From Cytospora piceicola (taxonomy: Eukaryota; Ascomycota; Sordariomycetes; Diaporthales; Cytosporaceae), in assembly GCA_023375675.1 (NCBI GenBank), contig JALQBC010000036.1, forward strand, positions 1-64,000: a stretch of 64,000 bases of DNA, read 5' to 3'. Made by a program: the position numbers and the translations under genes. Below, in pieces: positions 31,791-45,096 of the stretch. Positions within the stretch are counted from its first letter, which is position 1, and every line of letters starts with the position of its first letter. The notes beneath the pieces were generated by a model. It worked only from the letters and a program-made list of their open reading frames with translations, had not been told where the DNA came from and made no database searches.

Positions 31791-34700
31791 GCTTTTGGGA
31801 CTTCTGAGTATGTCATGTCCATTGTCAACCCACATGTATCGGCTCCATCAACCCTGCAAAGTCTTCTTGTCGTATGATTGATCCGCCATCCAAGGTCTAC
31901 GTCGGTACCGGTTTCCGGACAGTCGACCCGGTCTCCCGCAGCTTTACACAGTAGCAGCTCTAGCAGCTCTATGCACAAGCAGCTCCAACCTTTCTTCACT
32001 CATCAATGATCAGGGGCGGTCTTGTTCGCATTCGCATCCGCATCCGCCTCTGCAACCTGAAAGCACACGGCGTCGTCTAGTACATACGTACTTGAGTACT
32101 TAAGTCTGTATGGACTTACCCGGGTACTTCATCGAGGGGTTCCACGGTTCTCCAAGGTGGACTGTCTTGAACCGAGATGATTGCGGTCGGTTGATTTCTC
32201 GCCCAATCATTTCGCAGTATATTCTGCGGAGCAGCTCCAGTCACGGACTACATATGTCGTGTATTTTCACGACAGGCCAATCTGAGGCCGTCGTCCAGAA
32301 TAGCGCGCCTTGGGCTTGAGCTTGCCAACAGCATACACAGCCAGCCTCATCAATACTTGATTGTGAACAACAGGAATTGAGCCAGATGGACAGCGAGACA
32401 ACCACCACTGTCTACCTATATTCCTGATGGCCGTCGACATTTTTTTCCGCATCACGCCTGCGGCTGCCCACCGGGTCGGAGCCGAATGTTTGGCTTTGGA
32501 AGTCTACATAGTAAATGCAACACAAAAAGCGATAAGATGTAACTCAGATTTTCGATATCAAGATCAGCCTTAACCCTACGATGTTGCACGTCCCATACAC
32601 CCAATCCTTCTTCAGACACCAACTGGCGACGCACCCAATGACATTGCTACAGCATCATGGTGCTCTGACGCTTATGCTGGAATGTGACAAGGCGATACGG
32701 CACGTTCGAGCTTCGCTGCCTCTTTATCTACAAGCTACAGCAGATGAGCAAGATGGGTTCACATGCCATTCCGACCGTGGAGAAGCTCTATTGCGCTGTG
32801 GAGCACTCGCAGACTTCGCAGAAGCATCACCCCCTCCACAGATACATACATACCTTCCAAGGTTGTCCTGCACTGCACCGGCCAGGGTCATTGGCTATGT
32901 TTTCGACAGGGGGCGGGGGGCGGGCAGTCTACCGTAAGCAGCTTGATGTGGGCCTCCTCGCCAGGTTTCCGTCTCTGCACTGTATCTATCTACCTGGATG
33001 TTACGAAGTGAATCATCAGTTCTTACCCCTCCTTGTACCCGCCTGTCAGGCGGAGCATCTCATCAATTGCCTCGACGCGTTTTCTGGCCCCCAAGTTCTG
33101 CGGGCTCAAACAATCTCTTCACTATCCGGGAGCCCACCTGCTTGTATAGCTCTTTCGGTAGTCTCAGGAGGTCTCGAGCGACGCCAACAAATCAAACGAA
33201 GGGACGAACACCGCTGTCGACAAAACAGGAAGGAAGGTAACCACAGCACGGTACTTTTACTACCACCATCCCTGCATTTATACTAACCTTGGAATACTGT
33301 AGTGTAGTCTTCGGGACCCATGTCCCGTCGACACTACCTTAGGTATGGAGTACGGTCCAGGGGTGCATAGATCCTGGCATGCATCTGGACCGCCCCTCAC
33401 CGTTGAATGAATCGGGATCTGCCCTTTGGCTTTTCGTCATGAAGACCAATCTGGGAGAAGACTCGGAAAGCATTACCAGCCACGCACTGGCACCCAGCAG
33501 GTGCAACATCCACGCGGGGCCATAATCCACCAACTATCGTCCAGTGTAACATTACAGACGGTGCCTCTGGACAATGGTCGCAGCCCGCTTCCCTCCATCG
33601 AGCAGATGCATGTTCTGATGGGGGCGATGATCTTCATTCTGATGGGGTCTGCCGTCGGATTTGCTGCTCGATTAAGCCTAGGCGCCTCACCGACTGCCCT
33701 GCAGAGAAAGGGGGTGCTCGCGACAAAATCCAAAATTGTGACGGTCAATGGCGCAAATCACCACCGCAGGAATGAGATGAGCTTCTCCGGAGAGAAAATA
33801 AAGCGGGTTGAGCCTTCTCAAATGCAGGCCATCCGCCTCGGCAGGCATGGCCTGCAACTCTTCTCGATGTCAGCCAGCCACTCAAGACGCAAGCAAGCCA
33901 AAGGCGCTCAACGATGCGGCACAGTCAAGGGGAGCAGGGGAGCAGGGGGGGAGCAGCCCTCCAGAGACCGAGCTTCGTGCTCCCCCTCATCAGCCCAGCA
34001 CTGCGCCGCTGCGAGAGAGGTCTGTGATGGGCGATAATGTTGTGCATGAGCCCGTATCAATACTACGCTCGAAGGCCCTTGCCAAAAAGAGGGTCTAGAC
34101 GGTGGGTCAGGTCCACAATGCGGATGGACCCGCGCCAGCAATTTATTGAATGGTCGAATCCAGAACGCCTTGCACGCGGTACGTTACCTGCACTCCTGTC
34201 CGGTTTGTCATCGATTATGGAGTTCCTGGAAGCCCTGTCTTTGGGTCTGGTCCGCTGGTAACGCATTATGGTCGTCTTGTTGCGATCCAGCGTCTTTGTA
34301 GCCTGGTTCCAATCACCGCGGCACGTCTTTACTGCCGCCTCAAGGCCATCAGAAAATATCGGTGCAGGGTATGGCTGTGAGACTGAGAAACACATGAGCG
34401 TCAAAGAATCTCTGGGGATATATTCCACATCGCACACAGACGGCTGCCGATTTCCTGGTCCAGTTGGTCGGCACGGACGGGCGGCGGCAGCTCTTGTACA
34501 GAGTGTACTGTACCCGAAGCAGCATTGACTTGCCCAGCTTCTCCGGAGAATGCAACATACCATTTATTGCATCCAGATCGGCGGAGACCACCAATGTAGA
34601 TTGGGAGTTTCATTATGCATGATTCGATTTCAGCGCATCACCAGCTTGCCCATGATCGGAACATACAGACCCGCTGCGTCGTGAAGTTTCGCGAATCCTT

Positions 34701-37700
34701 CGCCTGCCATAATCGGAGTGCTTGTAATCTCTTCATCTAAACAGTCACCATTATCCGACAGAGGCAATTTCACTCGCGGCACTGAGGCGCTACCGGCTTT
34801 TGTTCACGGCATAGGATTGGGTCAAGCCCGGGCTAGGAACGCCTATTTGACACACTTCCATGCTGTCAAACACCAAATGACACGCCCAGTCGCAGTGCAT
34901 CGGATTCTCAACGGGCAGTCGATACTAGACACCATAGGCTCCCTGACCATGCCAAGTCGACCATGATAAAATTCGTGTGGGCTTCATGGCTTCGGAAGTG
35001 CTATTGAAGCGCCAAAAACCGTTGAATGGCTTTAATTTAGCGCCTGTTGCGTGGCTGTCAAGAAGAAGCCTTGACGAACACAGACTTGACAGACGTTCGC
35101 TCAGACACCAACAATCTCACGATCGCTGCAACGGGCAATATGGAAAACCAGTGCGATGGACCCGAAGTGAAACATGACTGTGTTTCTGCGAGGGAAGGGC
35201 ATTCCCAGATCTGACGCCTCGTGCACGTTCCCGGCGTGATGGTGTTGAATCCTCCCGGGACAAGGGCCCGTGTCACATTGATGCGCCTTCCGACCAGGAG
35301 CAAGACAAGGCCGTCGCTGCCCCTAATTTTCACCGTTACAACTGCGGCTGCAACCTCTCCAGCGTTCTGATCCCGGAAGGGGTTTAAGGCTCTACGGTAT
35401 GGGTCGAAATGCCTATCGGCTCGTCACGAAACTCAGGATAGCATCCCCATGCGGAGCTTGGACCGCACTTTTTCTACAGCGGTTATTGTCCGTATCTCGC
35501 TTTCATGGAGACGCTAGGTCCATCGTTGGTAATATGGTAGGCACATGTATTCTCGATACGAAGACAGGAACCCGCGGAGTCGCTAAAGATAAAAGTCCCG
35601 AGGTCGGTTATGTAAAAGTTACAACCTGCTGGCCATATTCGTACTCCAGTCCGGAGTAGTTAGCTGCATATATCCCTGCAGTATGTGAGCTGCCCTCGAA
35701 AGGCATTGCGGTCACAGGCGCAGGTGTGGCTTTTCATCTCGTCTTGACGGAGGCGCTATCACCACTGGCGGGATCCGCATCTGTGTTTGCTGCGACTGGG
35801 CAGGAAAGGAGGCGGCGGGGGTATTTCGGAGTGCCTTTCAGCAGTTCACGCCGCAACAGTTGCCTTCCCGCTTGCAGGCATTCAAACATCCACGGTTCTT
35901 TTTTAGACATTCAAGATCGGACACAATCCTCGCGGACGATTTAATTATAACCTAGGATATCCCGCGCACCACGCCAAACAGGGGTCCCAACTTCAATCAC
36001 CAACGCCTGCGGCAGCTCTGTCCGTGGTTCCCGCTGCCGATTGACGACATTGGGCTGCAGGGGGTGCGGCTTGGAAGTAAGCTCGGCCCCCAAAGGCACC
36101 AAGATGGGCTCAGCTTCCATGATTAGTACCACAAGATGCTACCTTGGCCTCGAAGGATTTTGGTGATCTACGATACCTGCATCATGTGCGTCAACCGTCG
36201 TCAGGGCACCAGAAGGAATAGGCGATGTGTTAATAAGCTATGCAAACGCACTCTGTGCAGGTGCATCGACCCCCCAATATGCCAGCAACAAGGGATCAAT
36301 GTTCAACCGCAAGCGTAAAGTGGCCCCGGGCCACATTCAGGATCCCCAGCTTAGCAGCGGCACTCTCAGACGTTGATCCTGACTCCGGCTGTTGGCCTTA
36401 CATTGGCGTGTCCACTCCCCCGGGCGCTTCCGAGGATGCGCAGGCGCAAACTTTCATCCAGAATTGTCCGATGTCCTCATCGTCAGGCGGGCGAGGCAGC
36501 GAGGCAATCCGGACCACATGCGTGCAGTAGCCTACAACAGAGGACGTCGCTGGGGCTGTTCAAGACCCGTCGTCGATTATGCCAGAACCTGCAGCTGTCG
36601 TTTATTGTTACCTACACTACATACATACCTGCTTCGATGCAGTGCCACCGTTCAAAAAGCAACTTACCCACATGGAGGGAGCAGGTCGTGCGATCACCAT
36701 CTGCGGTAGACAGCCGGGATGACCCCTCGAGGGGCCGTTGTTGCAACCTGCAGGGCCATAAAAGCGGCCCCATGGGTCCACGGGCCTTTGCTCGGCCGTC
36801 TCCTTTTCCAGTTCAGGAACCTTGTCTGCGCAGTAAGGCACTTTTTGGGGAGGGGACATGGAGGACAACCTTCAGGCTCACAACATTCGACAAGTGGAGA
36901 ATACCTAGCCGCTCAGTACGGGGGTTATGGGGCCGGCACAAACCACAGTACTACGATACACAGTACTTGTGCACAGCGCTTGTGACCTCGGCAAACCCCA
37001 AGCAGGAACGTTACCGCGAATGGCCAAATACCCGCGCTGTGCTATCTGTTGACCTGAATAACCGGCATTCAGCCGACATGGCTGGAGCGACCCTCATCAG
37101 CAAGCGCGGCGGGGGTCATGATGTTCTGCGCCACGAGCCTGCTCTGGAACGACGCATGTTGGGCTAGCACTTCATCAGAGAGATTTGCCAACCTAGATTT
37201 TGCCCACATGTGTTGGTGGTTAGATCCGCGGATGCAAGCCCGGCAACTATGCCGCACCATCTTTGGTGCGAGACCTTTTTAGGGAGGTCAGTGATCACTT
37301 CTGGTCTGCCACAATTGGTCCGGTCCCTCACGCCCAGCCGCCCATCAAAGCCGAAGTGGGTGCGGGTCATGTCTGTCATCCATCATTTTCAAGACAAGTG
37401 AGCATGTGCCTCTCCCGTTCAGTATCTTGCTTCGCCGGCTTACAACCCCCCCCGCCCTTCTTGAGAATAGAGTACATTCCTCATTCGCCAAGCGGCCATC
37501 TGAGATACGTATTTGATTGTTGGACCACTCTAGCGGGCTCCTCCGTTCGGCTTGTATTGTGATATTTGTTTGGGGTTGCTTGTTCGCGTGGTCTGGCTCA
37601 TGAGCCTGCAATGCCTGTTTTCGGAGCCTCTCACATAGGCGATGTTTTAGATCTCCGCAGTGCAATTTCGACCTCAAGGTTGAGCTCACTCTTACAGCAA

Positions 37701-37972
37701 CCATCTTAAGGATCGAGGATGTGTATAATTGCACGCAGTATAACATGGTTTTCTCTACTATGTACTACGAAGTAATGCGGTGCGTGCTCATCACATCGAT
37801 TTCCACAGGCAGGCCGAATATCCTTAGGATCGGCACTGTTACGATGGATGTCGGGAGTTTTTGAATTGTTTTTCTGACTACGAAATATACACAGTACACA
37901 ACGGTGGCGCTGGGGCACCCCTGACTAACATCCCCGGCACCCTTCTCTGCCTTCAATGCTCCACCGAGTAAT

Positions 37973-38018
37973 CACCCACCCACCCGCACCCACACACCCA
38001 CACACCCACACACTCTCG
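37973..38018. repeat. CCCA/CACACCC microsatellite
   Basis: A run of CACCCACCCACCCGCACCC merges into CACACACCC units. The plus strand is almost free of G across this stretch. No gene is associated. Confidence 0.85.
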
Positions 38019-39650
38019 ATGAAGCCCCGGTCTCTGGCAATCTCGTGAACCGATTTTTGCTTTGCCCTGGTCCTCATGCCCACACACCATTCCCTTTTTA
38101 TGGTTCGTCGGCCGTCTTGCCCAATTACTTTTCAGAGATCTTGGCGGGCCCACGGTCTCGAAGAGCTTGTCGGAGGATATCGCTCAAATCAGATGCCCCT
38201 GTTGATATTTACATGCACCGGGAAGCACAGAGCCTGATGAGGGAAAAGCAGCTCTAACCGGTTGAAGCACCTGGGGTGTAGGAAAGAAACCGAGGGCCAC
38301 ACCTGCTCCCCAAATTATCTTGCTCCCCGTCCCGCTTCTCTCTTCTCCTGACGGTAGGTATGATCCTTGATCAGCAACATCCAGGGGAAACTTTTGGCCA
38401 TGCTCCTACTGCTGAGCAGTCTGGCAGTCTGTTCGGACGCTCTGCTCAATGATGCTGGAGTGATCCGAGCCGTGAAGCCCTGGGCGTTGGTCTGTCTTGC
38501 ATCCCTTTCTCGATCTAGAATGCGCCCTTGTGCAAGGTAGTTAGCACTAGCCAGGAGTTCCTTGATCCTTCCTTCGGCAGGGCACTCGAACGAGGACGGC
38601 AACCGTTGGCCCGTCCGAGAAATCTTGCCAAACTTTATCCTCTGGACCCCCTGGCGCCCTGTTCCCCTGGCCGATACATCATTCGTCCCACTATTGTCGT
38701 TGCCCTCGGTCAAAGATCCAGGGCACTTATACGGTATCCGCTCTGTCATGCGTGATGGTCAAAGTCACATACATAGAGCGATATGCCAGCCGTGTTGCTT
38801 TTCTCCAGGCCTAGAACGAAAGCTCACCACCAGGGGGCTTTGGGGCTTGACCCAGGGCGAGCAGCTTATCTACGAGAAGCAACGAGCTGTGTACCACATA
38901 CTAGGCTTGTATAGATGTACCTGCCCACGAGGAATACTTCATGGGCTGGCTCACGTTGTATTACACTTGCCGTACGGAGTATCTCGGCTAACGAACCCCC
39001 CCTGTCGCCTACCTCCTGCCAGATCGCCGTTGCCTCCATCTCCTTCCCTGTACGGCTGCATGTACATACAAATATATACGTACCGTACTGTGTACAGCTC
39101 TCCATGGTGCGCCTCTCTGCATCAAACCGGTCCACCCTCACAGGTTCATCACTCTCTCCGTTATCCACTCCCAGGCTCCTCAACCCCTGACCTTGGTCGT
39201 CCGTTGCCCGTGAAGAGCTGCCCCCATCGACCCTGATCCACCCCCAGTATAGTGCCGGTGGCTTTCATAAAACAACCCCCACCACATCTACCGTATCATT
39301 TCATACAAGTACCACTTGCCTTACGACCCTGCAAGTCGTCGTTCACTCTATTATAACTTCATCTTTTGCTTGGACTGTTCAACTTCCTTCCGTAGTAGTT
39401 GGCTGCGGACCTCGAAGTGACCGGACTTTGACTCTGAAAAAGGTTGTAACGAAAGTGTTTGGTTGTTTTGTTGGAGTGGGCATCTCCTCGAACTCACAGG
39501 GCGGTTATTTGGGACGGCGAGCACTTGGACGGCGGCGTGCTTTGATCCATCCACAGTAACAAGACAACGGACTCTGATCAGGCAAGGAGATTTTCTAGCT
39601 TCCGTTGGGAGAGATATGTTCCCATGTGCACCGCAACATACGCAGTTACC

Positions 39651-41835
39651 ATGGCAGAGCTGAAGGAGCCGGCGCACAACAACCTTTGGTACGGCAGCCC
39701 AGTACAGATGTCGACAAGTCGTCCCAGCCATGCCGTGGAGGCTGGCCTTTCGAACCCAGCGCCATCCCCACCACACTCAGGACGACCAAGACAAGGCGCC
39801 TGGGGCAGTGTGGACCATCACCAACAGTATCCGTCTTACAGTCGATACTCCCAGGACGAGACCAACGACCCTTACGAGAGACACCAACACCACTCTTTGA
39901 CAAGCCATCAAAGTTTCCCCAGCCTCAAGAGACCATATTCCGCAACAGAACAGCCTCAGTACCAGGAGATCGTCCAAGACCTGCGGGATGACGGCTCCAA
40001 GCTCGGTGTCGGACACGACCACAAGCTGCTGTCGTTCAGGAAGGTCGCAGACAAGCACACCATCGTCGACCACCACGGGCGGATGCAGCAGTTGGAGCTG
40101 TCTGCCCAACTGCACGGCATGTTCTTCCTCTCCGAAATGCCGGCGACCAACAGTGACGGGAGCGTGCTGCAACCAGAGTTGACCTGCTACCGACGGAACC
40201 TCTTCCAAGTCAGCGGGTCGCTGATCACGCCTAGGGGCCAGGTCTCGGTCATCACCGAGACGGGAGAATCAGTACCGGTCAGCACCACTGAGGTGACCAT
40301 CTCAGCGATTGAATCGGTGGATGGTCACCCAGTCCGGTTAATTGTAATCCCCTGGAAGACCCCTCCACCAAACTCTCCGGAAGTCAACCAGGCAGCAGAC
40401 CAGGAGCCATCGTCGCTGCCACTGATTCCATTTCAAGACGATGGTACGGATAACGAGGGAGACTATGCCGTGTACCCTATCGGGTGGCGACGTCTGCAAT
40501 TCCGAATGTAAGTTGGCAGTGTGCGAGGTGATGAGCGATTGAGGACATGTGCTAAGATGATTCCCCGTAGTGCGACCGCCAACAACGGCAGAAGGAAAGA
40601 ACTACAGCAGCATTTCGTGGTGCACCTGAAAGTGATGGGCACATTGGCGAACGGCTCCAAAGTCGTGCTGACGGAGGCCGCAACGGCGCCCATCGTGGTG
40701 CGAGGACGAAGCCCCCGGAACTTCCAGGCCAGGAAGGAGATTCCGCTGCTGGGTTCCAGCGCCGGTTCCAGAGGCCAGGCTCTCGTGGAGACCGGGCTGG
40801 GCATTGTCGCTGGACCCCTGGCGATCAAGCCGCAGGAGGTGAAGGCGAGACCGCTGAACATGGAGTTGCCACGAACGGCGTTCACGTTCAACGCACCGAA
40901 GATGCCCGGGAGCCCTATGGCCAGTATGCGATCAAAGTGAGTAGACTGCTGTCCCTCCAACTTGGCCAGGGAAAAGGCACTTTCGCCGAAACAGTTTTCA
41001 GAAATTGACAAGAACTTGCAGTTCGTACCCGGCATCTTGGAACCCATCCATGGCCTCAGGACCACCTAGCTACCCTTCAACGACGATAGCACCCGACCCG
41101 TACCAGAAGATGCCTCTTTCCGGATCATCTGGATTCACGGCCGAGCCACAAGAGATGCAGTCTCACCTGCCAACCACCATGCCATCCATGCAGATGCCCA
41201 CCATGGTCTCGAGCGACCAACCCGGGCAACAGCAGCACTCGTCATCCTCATCACAACAAGTACCGCCCATACGGACGCAGTACGCATCGTATGTTCAGAG
41301 CTCTGCTGCTCCACCGCCCCTCTCCGTCGCCTCGACCGCGAGCAACAGCCTGAGTGTCCCGAGATATGTGGATGACAGCAACCCGCGGCCGAGTAAGAGT
41401 CCTCGGAACCCAAGTCACCCATCATTCCATGCCGGGTCGATATCGAGCACCGAGTCATCCAACGAGTACAGATATGGACCACCCTACAGCGGCCTGAGCA
41501 ACGCCTCGAGCGAGATTAGCCCTCAGGCCTCGCAGCACCCTTCGTACTCAACCTCCCAGAGCACAGGTGGTCAGGAGAGCAGCTCTGGTGGGGCCCAGCA
41601 ACCGTCGAGCAGCGTCCCGCCACCGAGGGAGTACTTCCCTTCTCCGAATTCGTGGACAACCACCGCAAGCGAGTCGAACCCACCGACTTACACGAACGGG
41701 GACCACCGGTCCTCATACTCGTACGCGACGGACCAGTACAAGCCTACGAGCGCCATAAAGGCTGAGCCGCACGCACCTCTCCCGCCTGTTTACCCTGGCC
41801 AGGCAATGAGCCACTATTCTTGGAACACCTCGTGA
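39651..41835 (+). CDS. vib-1: Ndt80/PhoG-family transcription factor, VIB-1/XprG-like
   Basis: Three exons, 39651-40507, 40571-40936 and 41022-41835, giving 678 residues; introns are 62 and 85 bp, GT-AG. The start at 39651 has a strong context (GTTACCATGG); an in-frame ATG at 39624 would add nine residues. The Ndt80-type DNA-binding domain spans about residues 95-330: LLSFRKVADKHTIVDHHGR, LSAQLHGMFFLSEM, LTCYRRNLFQVSGS, YPIGWRRLQFRIATANNGRR, LQQHFVVHLKVMGTL, and TAPIVVRGRSPRNF. The C-terminal third is disordered and rich in Ser, Pro, Gln and Tyr. In Neurospora VIB-1 and Aspergillus XprG, members of this group control heterokaryon incompatibility, extracellular proteases and the response to starvation. 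The subgroup is assigned by domain layout and long Ser-rich tail; the meiotic Ndt80 paralogue is the alternative. Confidence 0.92.
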
Positions 41836-44173
41836 TGCTGCTGAGGGGCTTGAGGGATGTTCCCTTGATGGTTGTTTCCTGGGCTGGACGTTGAAAGATA
41901 CGCCAGGATTATGAAGAATGGCAACACCAAACTGGCCACAAAACAGTGTTCCGGCACGAATCACCAAACGTCGATTACCTCCCCTTCCCTCCTTCAAAAC
42001 GACTTGCCTGACGGTCTCGCGAGTCAACTTCTTCCCATTCCTACCGAGCAAAGTCTTGTGCATTTAATATGTTGATCTCGAACAACCCGATACCGATGCT
42101 CAGCCTCCTGACATTTCGGCGCACAAGAAGGCGTTTGGGGCATTTCACATTGACGCCTTATTCTGCCGCCTGCCACTCCCCCAACGTTCTGCGACTTTTC
42201 TACTTCTTCGATGCCAGCATATTACTATTCATCCTCGACTACCCAAATACCAAAATACCACCCGATACCAATTTGTCAACCCACATGTTTATTAAAACGC
42301 GTGTAACCCACACGAGAGCGAGAGAAGACGAGGAGAGAAACATATGAGGGAGTTGCATATACGGCCTGGAGCGACAAGGGACGACGCGGGTTTCTGGCTT
42401 TTATTTTTTATTGTTTATTGTCTGTTTTATTTCTTGAGAGATATCTCTGAACGGCTTTAGGTGGCACGATTCTTAACGCATGTGTTCAAATACCCCCAGT
42501 GATAGAGAGGGAGAGGGGCCGAAGGGGCAGATGTGGATGTCAGTTCTCCCTGCTACGTATGTTCGCTGTGCTTCCTTCATGTTATAAGGGCGGGGTTCTT
42601 GAATTTGAGGCTTTCTGATTTTTGTATGGTCTGCCTTTTACCGGGTGACGATAGTTGATGAATTCAACCAGGGAGTTCAATGCTGGACAGCACACACACA
42701 CGAGGCACGTCGTGGCCATGTACTTACCGACCGCTGGAGCTGTTTGTCAAAATCGTCTTTGCTATATTCAGAGGAGGTCCGCGGAAAGATCATATGATCA
42801 TCCCCTTTTCCAAAAAGACTGTTCCATCAGATCTGGTATTATTGCACGGTGCTCGTCGTGCATAACCCCCATGTTTCCCACCCCCCACAGCAATGCAGAC
42901 TCTATTCTAGGGACCTGTCTCCAAGGCACGGAAACGCCAACATCCGGGCTGTTCTCGATCAACCATCCCTTCGAACACTAATTTAGGCATAAAGTGAAGG
43001 GAAGTAAAGTGAAGTGAAGTAAGGTGACGTGACGTGACAATTTGCAAGGTTGCTCCTAGAGTCTCGTTCACATCACAGATCACAACGAGTCTGAGCCACT
43101 CGTTCATCACCGGGGAAGTCTGGCAGCCCTCGGATGAGCCGTGTTCGCACCACCAGGCGAAGAGACTGCCGTTTCTCAAGATCGGTACATGAGAACCACT
43201 ACATTTTCCTTGCTGTCCCGAGCGTACCATCACATTGAGGTACCAGAAATATTCCTGTCAGACCCCCCGTCTGCCTTGTCCTCGAGACTTTGGGGGCACG
43301 AGGTTGATTCGTAGGGGCATATTGCCACCGTCAAAGCAGGTTGAGCCGTGGGGGATGATGAAGTGTGCCATCCATCCCCCGGCTTTCCCGGTAGGTCAGA
43401 GCTGGGTAGATGTTGTTATTGGCCGTGCTATTCTCGGTCAAGGTGTTGCAGGCGGCAATATGACGATGTTGGTGGTGTATATGTCAACGCCCTCTCTGTC
43501 TCAGAGAACCTGCACCAGATGCTGCTGATAGTTGACCAGTTAGGTGTGTGGTGTGGGGTGTCAGCGCTGGAAGGGGGAACAAAGGGCTGAAGTCAGTGGA
43601 ACAGAAAGGAATGTTTACATGTATTCCCAAAAGGTATGCTCTATTCCTGGTGGTCAAAACTACGCTACCCAGAGACCTAAAGATGCGCATGTGGGGTAGG
43701 TGGAGGGGTGCACATAACGAGGGTCTGCAGATAAGCATGGAGCGTATTTTTGATATAAGGTGTGCGTAAGTTTACACTACTAAAATCACCCCGATGCACG
43801 CGTTAAAGTGGTCACCCTTTGCATTTGAGAATTGCGTGCACTCCCAAAAATACGCGCAGCATCTAATTTCGACATCACATACTGTTGTACACATCTATGT
43901 ACAACCTGGTTCCACAACGCACTCCCCTCCCCCCTCCCCAATCCAAAAGTGCCCCCTGCAGTACATGGATCAAGCCTTTATTTTCTTGGCATCCGCAGCT
44001 ATTGAAAATCACGGAAGTACGACGTCTACCTACGGCAGATCACTGGGTGTAAACCCGAGAATAGGGACGGGTCAAATACTCCGTGGTCATCACCGACTTG
44101 AATCGTGGTGGCTCTCACGAAAACATCCCAGAGTACCCAATCTGACACAGCTGGTCTGTCGTAACCTATCAAC
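41836..44173. other. 3' region of the VIB-1-like gene and gene-free interval
   Basis: About 2.3 kb. A T-rich stretch (about 42390-42440) suits a 3' untranslated region. An AAGTGAAGTGAAG/GTGACGTGAC repeat lies at 42991-43038. No gene is supported. The right end should contain the promoter of the DUF2011 gene. Confidence 0.55.
42991..43038. repeat. Short tandem repeat, AAGTG/GTGAC units
   Basis: A pentamer-type repeat (AAGTGAAGGGAAGTAAAG, then GTGACGTGACGTGAC) drifts from AAGTG to GTGAC units. It is not inside a gene. Confidence 0.8.
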
Positions 44174-45096
44174 ATGTTCGAGATCCCAAACGCAAAAAGG
44201 TAAGCTGGGCTCCCCTGACGCCCACGTTGCCCCCATGAGGCGAACAAAGCGAAGCATGCTGACATGGACCTTACAGAGTGAGGCGCGATGAGCTTTACGG
44301 CTCATCCTCTGACGCCGATAGCAACAGCCAAGACGGTGCCGAGGATGCAGAGTTGCGGGCCAAGTTGAATGAGCAGCTCTCGAAGCTCCTGGGCCTGGAT
44401 CTCCCGGAACCGGGACCTGCCACTGTCTACGGGGCAGAGCCGGACGATGTTCAGATGCACGGTAATGCCGAGGAGCACGAAGGGAAGCATGAAGAAGAGT
44501 TCGAGTTCCGGCTGTTCTCGACGACGTCCAAGACCGCCGCGCCCACAAAAGTGGTGCTCTCCAACTCGGACGACGAAGGGGAGCGGGGTGATGGTGCCTT
44601 TCTCATACCCACGCGGCCGGTAACCTACTACTTGGCCGGAGAGCCGACGCCCGAGCAACGTGAAGGGTATCAACATGCCGCTGTCACAGCAGAGGACATC
44701 GTTGCGGGCGCTGGGAAACGGGCGTGGGGCTTGGAGAGGCCTTGGAGGGTCGTCAAAATCACGGTGTCGTCGGGCAAGCCACCAAATGGCTCTAGGAGCG
44801 TCGCTAGTGCCACGCCGGTGGCCAGGGATCAAGCGGACGAAGGTGCGAAGAGGAGACGGCCGGGCAAGAAGCGGAGGATAGCGATGAGGATCAAGAGCAA
44901 AGCTGAGAAGGCACAGAAGGAGCAGAAGATGTCTAAAGAGGAGCATCTCAAGGAGAAGAAGAAGAGGCTGAACCGAGAGAAGAAGCTGAAGCGGAAGGCA
45001 AAGGAAAGGCAGCAGAGACTGGCAGGCAAAGCCAACGGCGAAGGAGGAGAAGGGACGCAGGCAGGGGGTTCTGACACGGATGATTCCGCCGAGTAG
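44174..45096 (+). CDS. DUF2011-type nuclear protein with lysine-rich tail
   Basis: Two exons, 44174-44199 (26 nt) and 44277-45096, across a 77-bp intron; 281 residues beginning MFEIPNAKRVRRDELYG, which is the typical N-terminus of the fungal DUF2011 family. A middle segment (about 80-175) contains FEFRLFSTT, FLIPTRPVTYYLAGEPTPEQ and WGLERPWRVVKI, the conserved core. The last third is a strongly basic coiled stretch (RRRPGKKRRIAMRIKSKAEK, EHLKEKKKRLNREKKLKRKA), likely a nuclear or nucleolar targeting region, ending with an acidic tail (DTDDSAE). The function of the family is not established. The tiny first exon carries only the first eight codons and part of the ninth. The dolichyl-diphosphatase gene follows on the same strand 435 bp later. 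Confidence 0.88.

Larger units (their letters stand above)
27579..39650. other. 12-kb interval without a supportable gene, upstream of the VIB-1-like gene
   Basis: I read both strands and found no recognisable protein family, tRNA or transposase. Base composition is ordinary, not AT-rich, so this is unlike the left-hand satellite. The longest open frames (for example 36373-37167 on plus) start at non-ATG codons and are compositionally random. Structured parts are: a 13-C run at 28629-28641; a GA-rich stretch at 29430-29490; GGCAATCC-type repeats at 30121-30160; the CAGCAATAG minisatellite at 30554-30631; a dense CCTAGG palindrome field at 30280-31790; and CACACCC repeats at 37973-38018. The last 300 bp before 39650 are pyrimidine-rich and probably contain the promoter and leader. 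A very long regulatory region, non-coding transcripts or lineage-specific genes with introns could all be present. Confidence 0.6.

Noticed and set aside
33426..34037. 203-codon plus-strand frame in the gene-free interval
   Set aside because: No motif, unusual composition and a non-ATG start; not distinguishable from chance.
36373..37167. 264-codon open frame in the large gene-free interval
   Set aside because: It starts at TTG, has random-looking composition, no family motif and no supporting neighbours.
38315..38749. 144-codon ATG frame on the minus strand
   Set aside because: No recognisable motif and no homologue known to me; kept out because chance frames of this size are expected in 12 kb of GC-balanced DNA.
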